In this document: positions 17,475-25,938 of the stretch, piece after piece
Numbering within the stretch: the stretch's first letter is position 1
Layout of the letters: the number at the start of each line of letters is the position of its first letter
Origin: Lysobacterales bacterium
GTDB lineage: Bacteria > Pseudomonadota > Gammaproteobacteria > Xanthomonadales > Rhodanobacteraceae
NCBI GenBank assembly: GCA_017305055.1
Contig: JAFKMZ010000018.1
Coordinates: 1 to 61,131 of the forward strand
DNA: 61,131 nt
Direction: 5' to 3'
Notes under the pieces: model-generated
Told to the model about the DNA's origin: nothing
The model's database searches: none
Seen by the model: the letters and a program-made list of their open reading frames with translations, nothing else
Position numbers and translations under genes: made by a program

Positions 17475-19084
17475 GCGCGCACCTGGTCATCGCCCCGATC
17501 ATCGTGCCGCTGCTGGTCGCCGCGCTGCAGCTGCTGGCCGGCGAACGGCGCCGGCGCACCGCGGTGGCGTTGAGCCTCGCCTCGTGCCTGGCGCTGGTGG
17601 CAGTCGCCACCACACTGCTGCTGGCCGCCGCGCGGCAAGGCGACGGCGGTGCGCTGACTGCGGTGTACCGCATCGGTGACTGGCCGGCGCGCTTCGGCAT
17701 CGTGCTGGTGGCCGACCGCCTGTCCACGCTGATGCTGCTGCTCACGGCCGTGGTGGCGCTGGCGACGCTGCCGGCGGCGCTCGGCCGCTGGCAGCACCGC
17801 GGCAATTACTTCCAGCCACTGTTCCAGTTCCTGCTGATGGGCCTGAACGGGGCCTTCCTGACCGGTGACCTGTTCAACCTGTTCGTGTTCTTCGAGGTCA
17901 CCCTGGCCGCTTCCTACGGGCTGGCGCTGCACGGCTCAGGCGTGCGCCGGGTAAGCGCCGGGCTGCATTACATTGTCGTCAATCTCACGGCCTCGATGTT
18001 GTTCCTGCTCGGGGTCAGCCTGATCTTCGGGGTCACCGGCACCTTGAACATGGCGGCCCTGGCCGAGCTGATCCCGAACGTGCCGGCACATACCCGCGCG
18101 CTGCTGCATGCCGGCGCGGCGATCCTCGGCGTGGCCTTCCTGATCAAGACCGCGATGTGGCCGCTCGGCTTCTGGCTGCCGCGCACCTATGCCGCCGCCG
18201 CGCCGGCGGTGGCGGCCATGTTCGCGCTGATGACCAAGCTCGGCATCTATGTGCTGCTGCGCCTCAGCCTGCTCCTGTTCGGCAACGGTGCCGGTCCGGC
18301 TTCCGGCGGATTTGGCACCGACTGGCTGCTGTGGGGTGGGATCGCCACGATTGGCGCCGGCGCCATCGGCATGCTCGGTGCGCGTGACCTCGGCAAGCTG
18401 GCGGGCTACAACGTGGTGATCTCCTCCGGCACCCTGCTTGGCGCACTCGGCCTGCAGCAGACGGCGGTGACCGTCGGTGCCCTGGCCTACCTGGTGATCT
18501 CCACGCTGGCCCTGGCCGCGTTCTTCCTGGTCGCCGGCTTGCTGGCGCCCGAGGATGACGAGGAAAAGGCCGACGACGCCCTGGTCCTGGAACCCTATGA
18601 CCCGGTCGAGGCCATGGGGCGCGGCGATTCGTTGTTTGCCGACGAAGATGAGAGCCGCGTGGTCATCCCTGCGCCGATGGTCATGTTGGGCGTGAGTTTT
18701 TTCGCCTGTGCCGTGCTGCTGTCCGGCCTGCCACCGCTGTCTGGCTTCCTGGCCAAGTTTGCGCTGCTGGCGCCGATGCTCGACGGGCACGTGCGCCCCG
18801 GCGCCACGGTGCTGTTCGCGCTCACCATTGCCGCCGGCTTTTGCACCGTGATCGCCATGTGCCGCGCCGGCATCCAGATCTTCTGGACCGATCCGGAGCG
18901 GCCGTTTCCCCAGGCCCGGGTGACCGAAGTGGGCGCCATCGTGCTGTTGCTCGGCCTGTGCCTGGTGTTGACCGTGGTGGCCAAGACGCCACTGGACTAT
19001 TTGGGCGATACCGCACACCAGCTGCACGCGCCGGAGCACTACATCCGCGCCGTGCTGTCGCCGCTGGCGGAGCCCCGGCCATGA
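17471..19084 (+). CDS. mrpD: Mrp antiporter subunit D (NuoM/N-like)
   Basis: A 537-residue polytopic membrane protein of the complex-I proton-pumping family. Conserved lysine helices are present (FLIKTAMWPLGFWLPRTYAA and LMTKLGIYVLLRLSLLLF), together with the glutamate-bearing helix VFFEVTLAASYGL. Together with MrpA it forms the ion-translocating core. It has an acidic cytoplasmic loop near residue 360 (EDDEEKADDA), a local peculiarity. It overlaps mrpC and mrpE by four bases each. Confidence 0.96.
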   Translation: MSAHLVIAPIIVPLLVAALQLLAGERRRRTAVALSLASCLALVAVATTLLLAAARQGDGGALTAVYRIGDWPARFGIVLVADRLSTLMLLLTAVVALATLPAALGRWQHRGNYFQPLFQFLLMGLNGAFLTGDLFNLFVFFEVTLAASYGLALHGSGVRRVSAGLHYIVVNLTASMLFLLGVSLIFGVTGTLNMAALAELIPNVPAHTRALLHAGAAILGVAFLIKTAMWPLGFWLPRTYAAAAPAVAAMFALMTKLGIYVLLRLSLLLFGNGAGPASGGFGTDWLLWGGIATIGAGAIGMLGARDLGKLAGYNVVISSGTLLGALGLQQTAVTVGALAYLVISTLALAAFFLVAGLLAPEDDEEKADDALVLEPYDPVEAMGRGDSLFADEDESRVVIPAPMVMLGVSFFACAVLLSGLPPLSGFLAKFALLAPMLDGHVRPGATVLFALTIAAGFCTVIAMCRAGIQIFWTDPERPFPQARVTEVGAIVLLLGLCLVLTVVAKTPLDYLGDTAHQLHAPEHYIRAVLSPLAEPRP

Positions 19085-19569
19085 TCCGGCGCTGGCTGCC
19101 CTATCCGCTGCTGTCACTGTTGCTGGCGGTGATCTGGCTGGTGCTCAACCAGAGCCTGGCAGTCGGCACACTGCTGTTGGGTGTCTTGCTCGGCATTGGG
19201 CTGGGGCTGGCCTATCGCGTGCTCGAGCCGCCGAAGGCGCATATCCGCAACTTCCTGCTGCTGGGCCGGCTGCTGTTGCGCGTACTGGGCGACATCGTGC
19301 GCTCGAACTTTGCCGTGGCCCGCCTCATCGTGCACCGCGACCGGCGCATGCACTCCGGCTTCGTCGCCATTCCGTTGACCCTCACCGACCGCCACGGCCT
19401 GGCCGTGCTGGCCGGCATCATCACCTCCACGCCCGGCACGATCTGGGTCAGCCACGACCCCGACCTGAGCATCCTGGTGATCCACGTGCTGGACCTGGTC
19501 GACGACCAGGCCGAGATCGATGCGATCAAGCAGCGCTACGAGCGTCCCCTGCTGGAGATCTTCCAATGA
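19081..19569 (+). CDS. mrpE: Mrp antiporter subunit E
   Basis: A 162-residue protein with two N-terminal helices (YPLLSLLLAVIWLVLNQSLA and TLLLGVLLGIGLGLAYRVL) and a soluble C-terminal domain containing the family hallmark LAGIITSTPGTIWV. It stabilises the Mrp complex. ATG at 19081 overlaps the mrpD stop; the frame is open further upstream only as a shadow inside mrpD. It overlaps mrpF by four bases. Confidence 0.95.
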   Translation: MIRRWLPYPLLSLLLAVIWLVLNQSLAVGTLLLGVLLGIGLGLAYRVLEPPKAHIRNFLLLGRLLLRVLGDIVRSNFAVARLIVHRDRRMHSGFVAIPLTLTDRHGLAVLAGIITSTPGTIWVSHDPDLSILVIHVLDLVDDQAEIDAIKQRYERPLLEIFQ

Positions 19570-19847
19570 GCCACACCTTGCTCGCCGCCGCGATCGTGAT
19601 CGCGCAAATCCTGCTGCTGGTGGCCATGGGCTGCTCGATCGTGCGCATGGCACGCGGGCCGCGCGCGCAGGACCGCGTGCTGGCGCTGGATGCGCTGTAC
19701 GTCAACGCCATGATCCTGCTGCTCACCATCGGCATCCGCACCGGCAGCCTGCTGTACGTGGAGGCCGGCATGATCATCGCCCTGCTCGGCTTTGCCGGCA
19801 CCTTCGCGCTGGCCAAATTCCTCATGCGCGGCGAGGTGATCGAATGA
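19566..19847 (+). CDS. mrpF: Mrp antiporter subunit F
   Basis: A 93-residue protein with three membrane helices and the family motif MARGPRAQDRVLALDALYVN, followed by EAGMIIALLGFAGTFALAKF. A small structural subunit of the Mrp antiporter. Both ends overlap neighbouring genes by four bases. Confidence 0.95.
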   Translation: MSHTLLAAAIVIAQILLLVAMGCSIVRMARGPRAQDRVLALDALYVNAMILLLTIGIRTGSLLYVEAGMIIALLGFAGTFALAKFLMRGEVIE

Positions 19848-20197
19848 GCCATCTCGACGCCCTGCCGCCATGGGCGGCCATCCTGGTGACGGTGCTCATG
19901 CTGCTCGGCGCCTCGCTGGCCTGCATCGGCTCGGCCGGCCTGCTGCGGCTGAAGGACTTCTACCAGCGCGTGCATGCGCCGACGCTCGGCACCACGTTGG
20001 GCACGTACTGCATGTTGGCTGCCTCGATCACCTGCTTCTCCGTGCTGCACGGGCGTCCGATCTTCAACGAGATCCTGATCGGCGTGTTTCTCACCCTGAC
20101 CGCACCGATCACCTTGATGCTGCTGGTACGGACCGCGCTGCATCGAGACCGCGAGGCGGGCTCGGACTACGTGCCGAAATCCCCACACAAGCCGTAA
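19844..20197 (+). CDS. mrpG: Mrp antiporter subunit G
   Basis: A 117-residue protein with three membrane helices and the diagnostic sequence GLLRLKDFYQRVHAPTLGTT. Last subunit of the Mrp complex. ATG at 19844 overlaps the mrpF stop (ATGA). A dispersed palindrome at 20225-20252 lies 27 bp after the stop and separates this operon from the convergent dipeptidase gene. Confidence 0.95.
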   Translation: MSHLDALPPWAAILVTVLMLLGASLACIGSAGLLRLKDFYQRVHAPTLGTTLGTYCMLAASITCFSVLHGRPIFNEILIGVFLTLTAPITLMLLVRTALHRDREAGSDYVPKSPHKP

Positions 20198-20224
20198 GCG
20201 GTACCGACCTGGCCGTCACCCCAT

Positions 20225-20252
20225 CGTCATCCCCGCTTTCGCGGGGATGACG
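20225..20252. repeat. Dispersed palindromic element, copy 2
   Basis: A perfect 12-bp inverted repeat, CGTCATCCCCGC, with a TTTC loop, related to the palindrome at 12481-12508 (one T/C change in each arm). It sits between the convergent mrpG and M19 dipeptidase genes, where it could end or protect both transcripts. Confidence 0.8.
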
Positions 20253-20287
20253 GAAGAGGGAGTGCGGAGGTCAGGTGACGGGAGAGT

Positions 20288-21613
20288 TCACCCTTCCGTA
20301 CCGGCCGTCTGGCCGTCCAAGGCCAACGTGGCGTGCGACGGCGCGTCGGTGGCCTGCAGGCGCTTGGCGACGGCCTCGGCCTGGCGCATCACGCGCAGCA
20401 GGTTGTTGCCGGCCAGGGCCGCCAGGTCGTCGTCGGACCAGCCGCGGCGCGCCAGTTCCACGAAGAGTGCCGGGTACTTGTCCACGCCGTCCAGGCCCAC
20501 CGGGGTCGAGCCGATGCCGTCGAAGTCCGAGCCGATGCCGACGCTCTCGATGCCGGCGACCTTGCGGATGTGCTCGACGTGGTCGGCAACCTGGGCGATC
20601 GTGGTCTTGGGCTGTGGATGCTCCTGCAGCCACTGCTCGAGCGCGGCGCTGGCGCGGTCGGGCTGCCCGGCATAACGCGTGTCGAAACGCGCCTTGGCGC
20701 CAGCCCGCTCCGCGGTCCAGTCGTTGTCGGCCTGGGAGATGAAGGTCGGCAGGAAGTTCACCATCACGATGCCGTGGTTGGCCTTGACCATGGCCAGCAC
20801 GTCATCCGGCACGTCGCGCGGGTGGTCGTCCAGGGCACGCGCACTGGAGTGCGAGAAGATCACCGGTGCCTGCGTGACCTGCAGCGCCGCACGCATGGTC
20901 TCGGGGGAGACATGGCTGAGGTCGACCAGCATGCCCATGCGGTTCATCTCATGCACCACGGCACGGCCAAACTTGGTGAGCCCGTTGTGCCTGGGCGCAT
21001 CGGTGGCCGAGTCGGCCCAGTCGGTGGTGCGCCCATGGGTGAGGGTCATGTAGCGCACGCCGAGCAGGTAGTAGTCGCGCAGCACCGGCAGCGAATTGTC
21101 CATCTGGTGGCCGCCCTCGACCCCGATCATCGAGGCGATGCGCCCGGCCTTGTGGATGCGCACGACATCGTCGGCCGTATAGGCCATTTCCATGTCCCTG
21201 GGATACTTAGCCACCATGGTGCGGATGATGTCGATCTGCTCCATGGTGCGCTTCACCGCCGCCGGCCCGGTGATGGTGGCGGGAATAAAGGCCGACCAGA
21301 ACTGCGCCCCGAGCTGGCCCTTGCGCATGCGCGGGATGTCGGTCATCAACGACACCGTGCCGATGCTGCCGTCGCGGGTCTTGCCCTGCAGGTTCGTGGT
21401 GTCGGCCGCCAGGTCGATGTTGCCGAGGTTGCCGAAGCGGTTGTGGATCGCACCAGGAAGGTCGTTGTGTCCGTCGACCAGCGGGGTGCGGGTAAGCACG
21501 CGCTCGACGCGCTTCTGCAGCTGGGCATCATTGGCGGTCGACGGGGCGCCTTGGGCGAATGCCGCCAGCGGCGCGGCCAACAGCAGGCAGGCAAGGATGG
21601 GAAGCTTGGTCAT
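20288..21613 (-). CDS. Exported M19 membrane-type dipeptidase, paralog 1
   Basis: A 441-residue zinc dipeptidase of the renal dipeptidase family with a signal peptide (KLPILACLLLAAPLAAFAQ). Metal ligands are all visible: H49 and D51 (VDGHNDLP), the bridging glutamate (IGVEGGHQ), and the histidines in LVDLSHVSP and IFSHSSARA; GSDFDG follows. It hydrolyses dipeptides in the periplasm. ATG at 21613 is preceded by AGGAG 14 bases upstream. A near-duplicate lies at 25939-27249. A 7-4-7 palindrome at 21640-21657 lies just upstream, and a divergent M19-like gene starts at 21880. Confidence 0.93.
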   Translation of the reverse strand: MTKLPILACLLLAAPLAAFAQGAPSTANDAQLQKRVERVLTRTPLVDGHNDLPGAIHNRFGNLGNIDLAADTTNLQGKTRDGSIGTVSLMTDIPRMRKGQLGAQFWSAFIPATITGPAAVKRTMEQIDIIRTMVAKYPRDMEMAYTADDVVRIHKAGRIASMIGVEGGHQMDNSLPVLRDYYLLGVRYMTLTHGRTTDWADSATDAPRHNGLTKFGRAVVHEMNRMGMLVDLSHVSPETMRAALQVTQAPVIFSHSSARALDDHPRDVPDDVLAMVKANHGIVMVNFLPTFISQADNDWTAERAGAKARFDTRYAGQPDRASAALEQWLQEHPQPKTTIAQVADHVEHIRKVAGIESVGIGSDFDGIGSTPVGLDGVDKYPALFVELARRGWSDDDLAALAGNNLLRVMRQAEAVAKRLQATDAPSHATLALDGQTAGTEG

Positions 21614-21639
21614 GGTGTGGTCAGGCTCCTGTGGAATGA

Positions 21640-21657
21640 ATCTGCAGTATTGCAGAT
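21640..21657. promoter_or_regulatory. Palindrome in divergent M19 promoter region, candidate operator
   Basis: A perfect 7-4-7 inverted repeat, ATCTGCA-GTAT-TGCAGAT, 27 bp before the paralog-1 dipeptidase start. On the minus strand it includes GCAATACT, which also occurs upstream of the second M19 paralog (near 27290), so it may overlap a -10 region. No regulator gene is adjacent. Confidence 0.35.
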
Positions 21658-21879
21658 ACCCGCCCGCAATCCGGTATGCGCGGATGGCTCCCGCCGGCGG
21701 ACTCCAACACGGTGCAAGGGCATCTTTCACCGGAGGATTCCCACGACCGCGCTGGTTGCCCTGCGCACATCCGGCACCGTACTGTCCGACGATCCAGGAG
21801 CACCCCTATGCCGCGGCTGGAATACGGGCCCGCCGCTGCGTACAGTGATGCGTCGCCTTGGTCCTTACGGGAAACGCCC

Positions 21880-23034
21880 ATGCCCCTCAACCGCCGTCAA
21901 TTCCTGGTGACCTCGGCTGCCGCCCTGGCCTCTGCCACCACGCTTGCCCTGCCCGCCCTGGCCGACACTGACAACCCCAAACCCAGTCCAACTGGTGACC
22001 CGCTGGCCGGGCTGACGGTGATCAACGCGCTGGGCGGCATCGGCGACCCGAATTTCCCGGACGCCCGGCCGTGGACGCTCACCCCGCGCATGCTGGCCGA
22101 TGCCCGCGCCTCCGGGGTCACGGCGGTGAATTGCACGCTCGGCTACGTCGCCGGCCCGCAGGATCCGTTCCAGAAGTCCGTGGCCGACATCGGTCGCTAC
22201 GACGTGATGATCCGGCAGCATCCCGGTGATCTCATCAAGGTGCTCTCGGTCGCCGACATCCGCCGCGCACAGGCCGAACGCCGGATCGGCCTGATCTACG
22301 GCTTCCAGAACGCCGCGCAGATGGGCGACGACGCGTCGCGCGTGGACATCTTCGCCAACCTCGGCGTGCGCGTGATCCAGCTCACCTACAACGTGCGCAA
22401 CCAGCTTGGCGACGGCTCCATCGTGCCCGAGGGGCGTGGCCTGACCCCGTTCGGCCACGAGGTGGTCGAACGCCTCAACACGAACCGGATCATGGTCGAC
22501 CTCAGCCACTCCGGCCGGCAAATCTGCCTGGACGCCGCGCGCGCCTCCACCCGGCCGATCTCGATCAACCACACCGGCTGCCGCGCCCTGGTCGACCTGC
22601 CGCGCAACAAGACCGACGAGGAGCTGCGCCTGGTGGCCGACAAGGGCGGCTTCATCGGTATCTATTTCATGCCGTTCCTGAGCCCGAGCGGCCACGCCAC
22701 GGCAGCCGACGTGGTCGCCCACATCGAGCATGCGCTCAAGGTCTGCGGCGAGGACCACGTCGGCATCGGCACCGACGGCAGCATCACGCCGATCGATGAC
22801 CTCCAGGCCTACGGCGCAGCCCTGGCCAGGGAGCACGCAGACCGCGTCGCCAAGGGCATCGCCGCCCCCGGCGAGCGCGCGGACACCCATCCGTTCGTCG
22901 ACGACCTGCGCGGCCCGGACCAGTTCCGCAAGCTGTACCGGCTGCTGGCCGCCCGTGGCCACCAGCCGGCACGCATCGAGAAAATCCTCGGGGGCAATTT
23001 CGTGCGCTACGCCAGCGACGTCTGGGGCGCTTAG
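21880..23034 (+). CDS. Divergent M19-like (membrane dipeptidase family) protein, Tat signal
   Basis: A 384-residue protein with a twin-arginine signal (NRRQFLVTSAAALASATTLA), so exported folded. The fold matches M19 peptidases: VDLSHSGRQ and SINHTGCRAL keep the two late histidine ligands, and GIGTDG corresponds to GSDFDG. However, the N-terminal H-x-D of true dipeptidases is replaced (VINALGGIGDPN), and the bridging glutamate position reads GFQNAAQ. At least the first metal site is therefore altered. It may act on a different amide or bind substrates without classical di-zinc catalysis. ATG at 21880 is selected as the start of the Tat signal. It is divergent from the classical M19 gene and 117 bp upstream of pepQ. 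Confidence 0.85.
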   Translation: MPLNRRQFLVTSAAALASATTLALPALADTDNPKPSPTGDPLAGLTVINALGGIGDPNFPDARPWTLTPRMLADARASGVTAVNCTLGYVAGPQDPFQKSVADIGRYDVMIRQHPGDLIKVLSVADIRRAQAERRIGLIYGFQNAAQMGDDASRVDIFANLGVRVIQLTYNVRNQLGDGSIVPEGRGLTPFGHEVVERLNTNRIMVDLSHSGRQICLDAARASTRPISINHTGCRALVDLPRNKTDEELRLVADKGGFIGIYFMPFLSPSGHATAADVVAHIEHALKVCGEDHVGIGTDGSITPIDDLQAYGAALAREHADRVAKGIAAPGERADTHPFVDDLRGPDQFRKLYRLLAARGHQPARIEKILGGNFVRYASDVWGA

Positions 23035-23151
23035 CGCGGCAGGCAGGGGTGGGTGGCATGGCGGCAGTCGGCGGCTCGCCGACCGGATGGATAATGGCGG
23101 GTGAACCTGTGGCGCGAAGCGCCGTTCCCATCCGGATGCAAGAAGGCCGCC

Positions 23152-24468
23152 ATGTCCGCGCAACTCGATACGCTTTATCCCGACCACCTGCGCACGCTGC
23201 GCGCGCGCGCGGACCAGGTCCTGGCAGATGCCGGCTACGACCACCTGCTGATCGGCGCCGGCCTGCCACCGCTGAAGTTCCTTGACGACCAGGACTACCC
23301 GTTCGTCGCCAACCCGTGGTTCCGGCACTGGCTGCCGCTCACTGACGCCCCCGGCAGCTGGGTCGTGCACACGCCGGGCAGCCGGCCCAGGCTGATCTTC
23401 GTCCAGCCGCGCGACTACTGGCACGTGGTGCCGCAGACGCCGGACGCATACTGGACGCGCGAGTTCGAGCTCAGCATCGTGCCCAGCGCGGCCGAGGCCC
23501 TTGCGCAGCTGCCCGGCGGCCACAACGCGGTGATCGTCGCGGATGCGGTGGCGCAGGGCTTTGCGGCGGACCCGAGCCTGGCCAGCGCGCTCGACGCGTT
23601 GAATTGGCAGCGCAGCAGCAAGACTGCGTACGAGCTCGAGCTGCTGCGCGAGGCCAACCGCATCGGCGCGCGCGCGCACCGGGCCGCCGAGCAGGCGTTT
23701 CGCGCCGGCGGCAGCGAGCTGGACACGCATCTCGCCTACCTCGCCGCGGCACGCCAGACCGATGCGGAGCTGCCGTATGCCAGCATCGTCGGCATCAACA
23801 CGCACGGCGCGATCCTGCACTACTCGGCCTTCGACCGGGCCGCGCCCGAGCTCAGCCATTCGTTGCTGATCGACGCCGGGGCGAGCTGCGCCGGCTACGG
23901 CAGCGACATCACCCGCACCCATGCCGGTCCCAAGGCCTGGGAATTCCAGGCCCTGGTCGACGCCGTCGATGCGGCGCAGCAGGGGTTCGTCGCCAAGGTG
24001 CGCGCTGGGCAGGACTATGCGCAGCTGCACCTGCACGCGCACCTGGTGCTGGCCGACATCCTGCGCCGGCAGGGGTTCTTCCGCATGAGCGCGGAAAGCG
24101 CCGTGGAGTGCGGCGTCAGCCGCGCATTCTTCCCGCATGGCCTGGGCCACATGCTCGGCGCGCAGGTGCACGACGTCACCGGCCAGCAGCAGAGTGAGGC
24201 CGGCGGACGCATCGACCCACCCGCCGGTCATCCCCACCTGCGCATGACCCGCGTGCTGCAGCCGGGCATGGTGGTGACCATCGAGCCCGGGGTGTATTTC
24301 ATCGACATGCTGCTGGCCGGCCTGCGCGAACAACCGTTTGCCAGCGACCTGGACTGGGTACGCATCAGGCATTTCCGCCAGTTTGGCGGCGTGCGCATCG
24401 AGGACGACGTGGTGTGCACCGGGGATGCACCGGAGAACCTGACCCGGGACGCCTTCGCCGCAGCCTGA
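23152..24468 (+). CDS. pepQ: Xaa-Pro dipeptidase PepQ (prolidase, M24B)
   Basis: A 438-residue cytosolic prolidase, almost the same length as E. coli PepQ (443). Di-metal ligands of the pita-bread fold are present: LLIDAGA and SDITRT aspartates, the histidine in FPHGLGHMLG, TIEPGVY and VRIEDDV glutamates. It cleaves Xaa-Pro dipeptides and can also hydrolyse organophosphate esters in relatives. ATG at 23152 has AGAAGG upstream; GATAAT at 23090-23095 may be the -10. The location inside a dipeptidase cluster indicates salvage of proline-containing peptides. It converges with the asparaginase-family gene across 147 bp without a gene. Confidence 0.95.
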   Translation: MSAQLDTLYPDHLRTLRARADQVLADAGYDHLLIGAGLPPLKFLDDQDYPFVANPWFRHWLPLTDAPGSWVVHTPGSRPRLIFVQPRDYWHVVPQTPDAYWTREFELSIVPSAAEALAQLPGGHNAVIVADAVAQGFAADPSLASALDALNWQRSSKTAYELELLREANRIGARAHRAAEQAFRAGGSELDTHLAYLAAARQTDAELPYASIVGINTHGAILHYSAFDRAAPELSHSLLIDAGASCAGYGSDITRTHAGPKAWEFQALVDAVDAAQQGFVAKVRAGQDYAQLHLHAHLVLADILRRQGFFRMSAESAVECGVSRAFFPHGLGHMLGAQVHDVTGQQQSEAGGRIDPPAGHPHLRMTRVLQPGMVVTIEPGVYFIDMLLAGLREQPFASDLDWVRIRHFRQFGGVRIEDDVVCTGDAPENLTRDAFAAA

Positions 24469-24615
24469 TCGAGACTGGCGAACCAGGCTGCCTTCCCGTG
24501 TAGGCACACTCGTGACCGAAGGGAATCCCTTGCGGGCTTCTGCAACGGCGAAGACGACGAAGGTCAACGTATGGACGTCTGGCCTCCCAAATTGCCGCAC
24601 TGGCGTGGCAGCGGG

Positions 24616-25671
24616 TCAGGAGTAGCTGGTGGCGTAGACGCTCTCGGACGGCAGCACGGCATCCTGCCTGCGCGCGTCGCACACGGCATAGGTGAAGCCG
24701 CGCTGGATCGCGTAGGCGCCGACTTCGCCGGCACGGTTCATGGCCAGGAAGCCGACCTGGATCGTCTTGGACGCCTCGCGGCGGCGCTTGACGATGCGCA
24801 GCACCGCCTCCTTGCAGGCCTCGTGCGGCGACCGGCCCTGGCGCATGAGTTCCACCACCAGGAAACTGCCGGCGTTGCGGATCACTTCCTCGCCGACGCC
24901 GGTGGAGGTCGCACCGCCGACCTCGCCGTCCACGTACAGGCCGGCACCGATGATCGGGCTGTCGCCGACGCGGCCGCGCATCTTCCACGCCATGCCGCTG
25001 GTGGTGCACGCCCCGGCCAGGCGACCCTGCGCATCGATCGCCAGCATGCCGATGGTGTCGTGGTTGCCGGCACCGCCCGGCATACCGGTGGCTTGGCCGC
25101 CGGACTTGCCGTAGTCGCGCACTTCGCTGTTGATCGACGGCTGGTAATGCGCCGTCTTCAGCCACTCGTGCCAGGCCGCCTCGGCCTCGGGCGTCAGCAG
25201 GTTCTGCTGCTTGAAGCCCTGCGCGATGGCAAACTGCAGCGCGCCCGCGCCGACCAGGAGCACGTGCGGAGTGCGCTCCATCACGCGCCGCGCCACGCTG
25301 ATGGGATGCTCGATATTCTCCAGCGCGGCCACCGCGCCGCAGTTGCCATCGGCATCCATGATGCTGGCATCGAGCGTGACATGGCCGTCGCGATCCGGAT
25401 AGCCGCCCTTGCCGACACTGTGGTTCTTCAAATCCGACTCAGGCACCTGCACGCCCTTTTCCACCGCATCCAGGGCGCGGCCGCCCGGGCCGAGGATGGC
25501 CCAGGCCGCCTGGTTCGCGGCAACGCCGAAATCCCAGGTGGAAACAACCCGTGCAGTGCCCGTGGACAAGGCGCCCGGCACCGGGCCGGCGAACAGCTTG
25601 CCGCTCCAGGCCAGCACGGGCGCGGCGGCGCCCAGGAGCGATGCCTTGAGGAAACTCCTGCGGTCGGTCAT
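24616..25671 (-). CDS. N4-(beta-N-acetylglucosaminyl)-L-asparaginase-family hydrolase, Tat-exported
   Basis: A 351-residue Ntn-hydrolase with a twin-arginine signal (DRRSFLKASLLGAAAPVLAW). The precursor should self-cleave before Thr206 in NHDTIGMLA, making that threonine the nucleophile; downstream RVGDSPIIGAGLYVD and GEEVIRNAGSF are typical of glycosylasparaginases. It releases aspartate from glycosylated or modified asparagine. It has a good SD (AGGAGA) before ATG 25671, but an intrinsic terminator ends only 24 bp upstream of that ATG, so expression may depend on readthrough or attenuation. Part of the peptide-salvage cluster. Confidence 0.92.
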   Translation of the reverse strand: MTDRRSFLKASLLGAAAPVLAWSGKLFAGPVPGALSTGTARVVSTWDFGVAANQAAWAILGPGGRALDAVEKGVQVPESDLKNHSVGKGGYPDRDGHVTLDASIMDADGNCGAVAALENIEHPISVARRVMERTPHVLLVGAGALQFAIAQGFKQQNLLTPEAEAAWHEWLKTAHYQPSINSEVRDYGKSGGQATGMPGGAGNHDTIGMLAIDAQGRLAGACTTSGMAWKMRGRVGDSPIIGAGLYVDGEVGGATSTGVGEEVIRNAGSFLVVELMRQGRSPHEACKEAVLRIVKRRREASKTIQVGFLAMNRAGEVGAYAIQRGFTYAVCDARRQDAVLPSESVYATSYS

Positions 25672-25694
25672 CGCTGTCTCCTGGTCACCAAAAC

Positions 25695-25721
25695 AAAACC
25701 CTGCACAGGATGCAGGGTTTT
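25695..25721 (-). terminator. Intrinsic terminator directly upstream of the asparaginase-family gene
   Basis: On the minus strand, AAAACCCTGCA pairs with TGCAGGGTTTT (11 bp, 5-nt loop) and is followed by GTTTTGG. It would end transcripts of the upstream M19 paralog 2 gene. It lies only 24 bp before the ATG of the downstream gene. Confidence 0.8.
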
Positions 25722-25938
25722 GCTGGTGTCACGCAATGTTCGTTGGCAACGACGTCTCAATCCTGGGCCCGTCACCCTGGGGCGGATCAATCCGCAAGGA
25801 CTTCCTTCGGTCGGGCCAACGGACGGATCCGCAGAATGCGCGCCGGGATGCGCCGTTCAATTGCAGGCGAGGCGGATCTGGCCTGCGGCTTTGATCCGCC
25901 CTGCACTTGGTTGGACAACACCGGGAGGAGTGGCGAAC

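Noticed and set aside
21865-24600. 911-residue minus-strand frame opposite the M19-like and pepQ genes
   Set aside because: It spans two well-supported opposite-strand genes and shows no domain.
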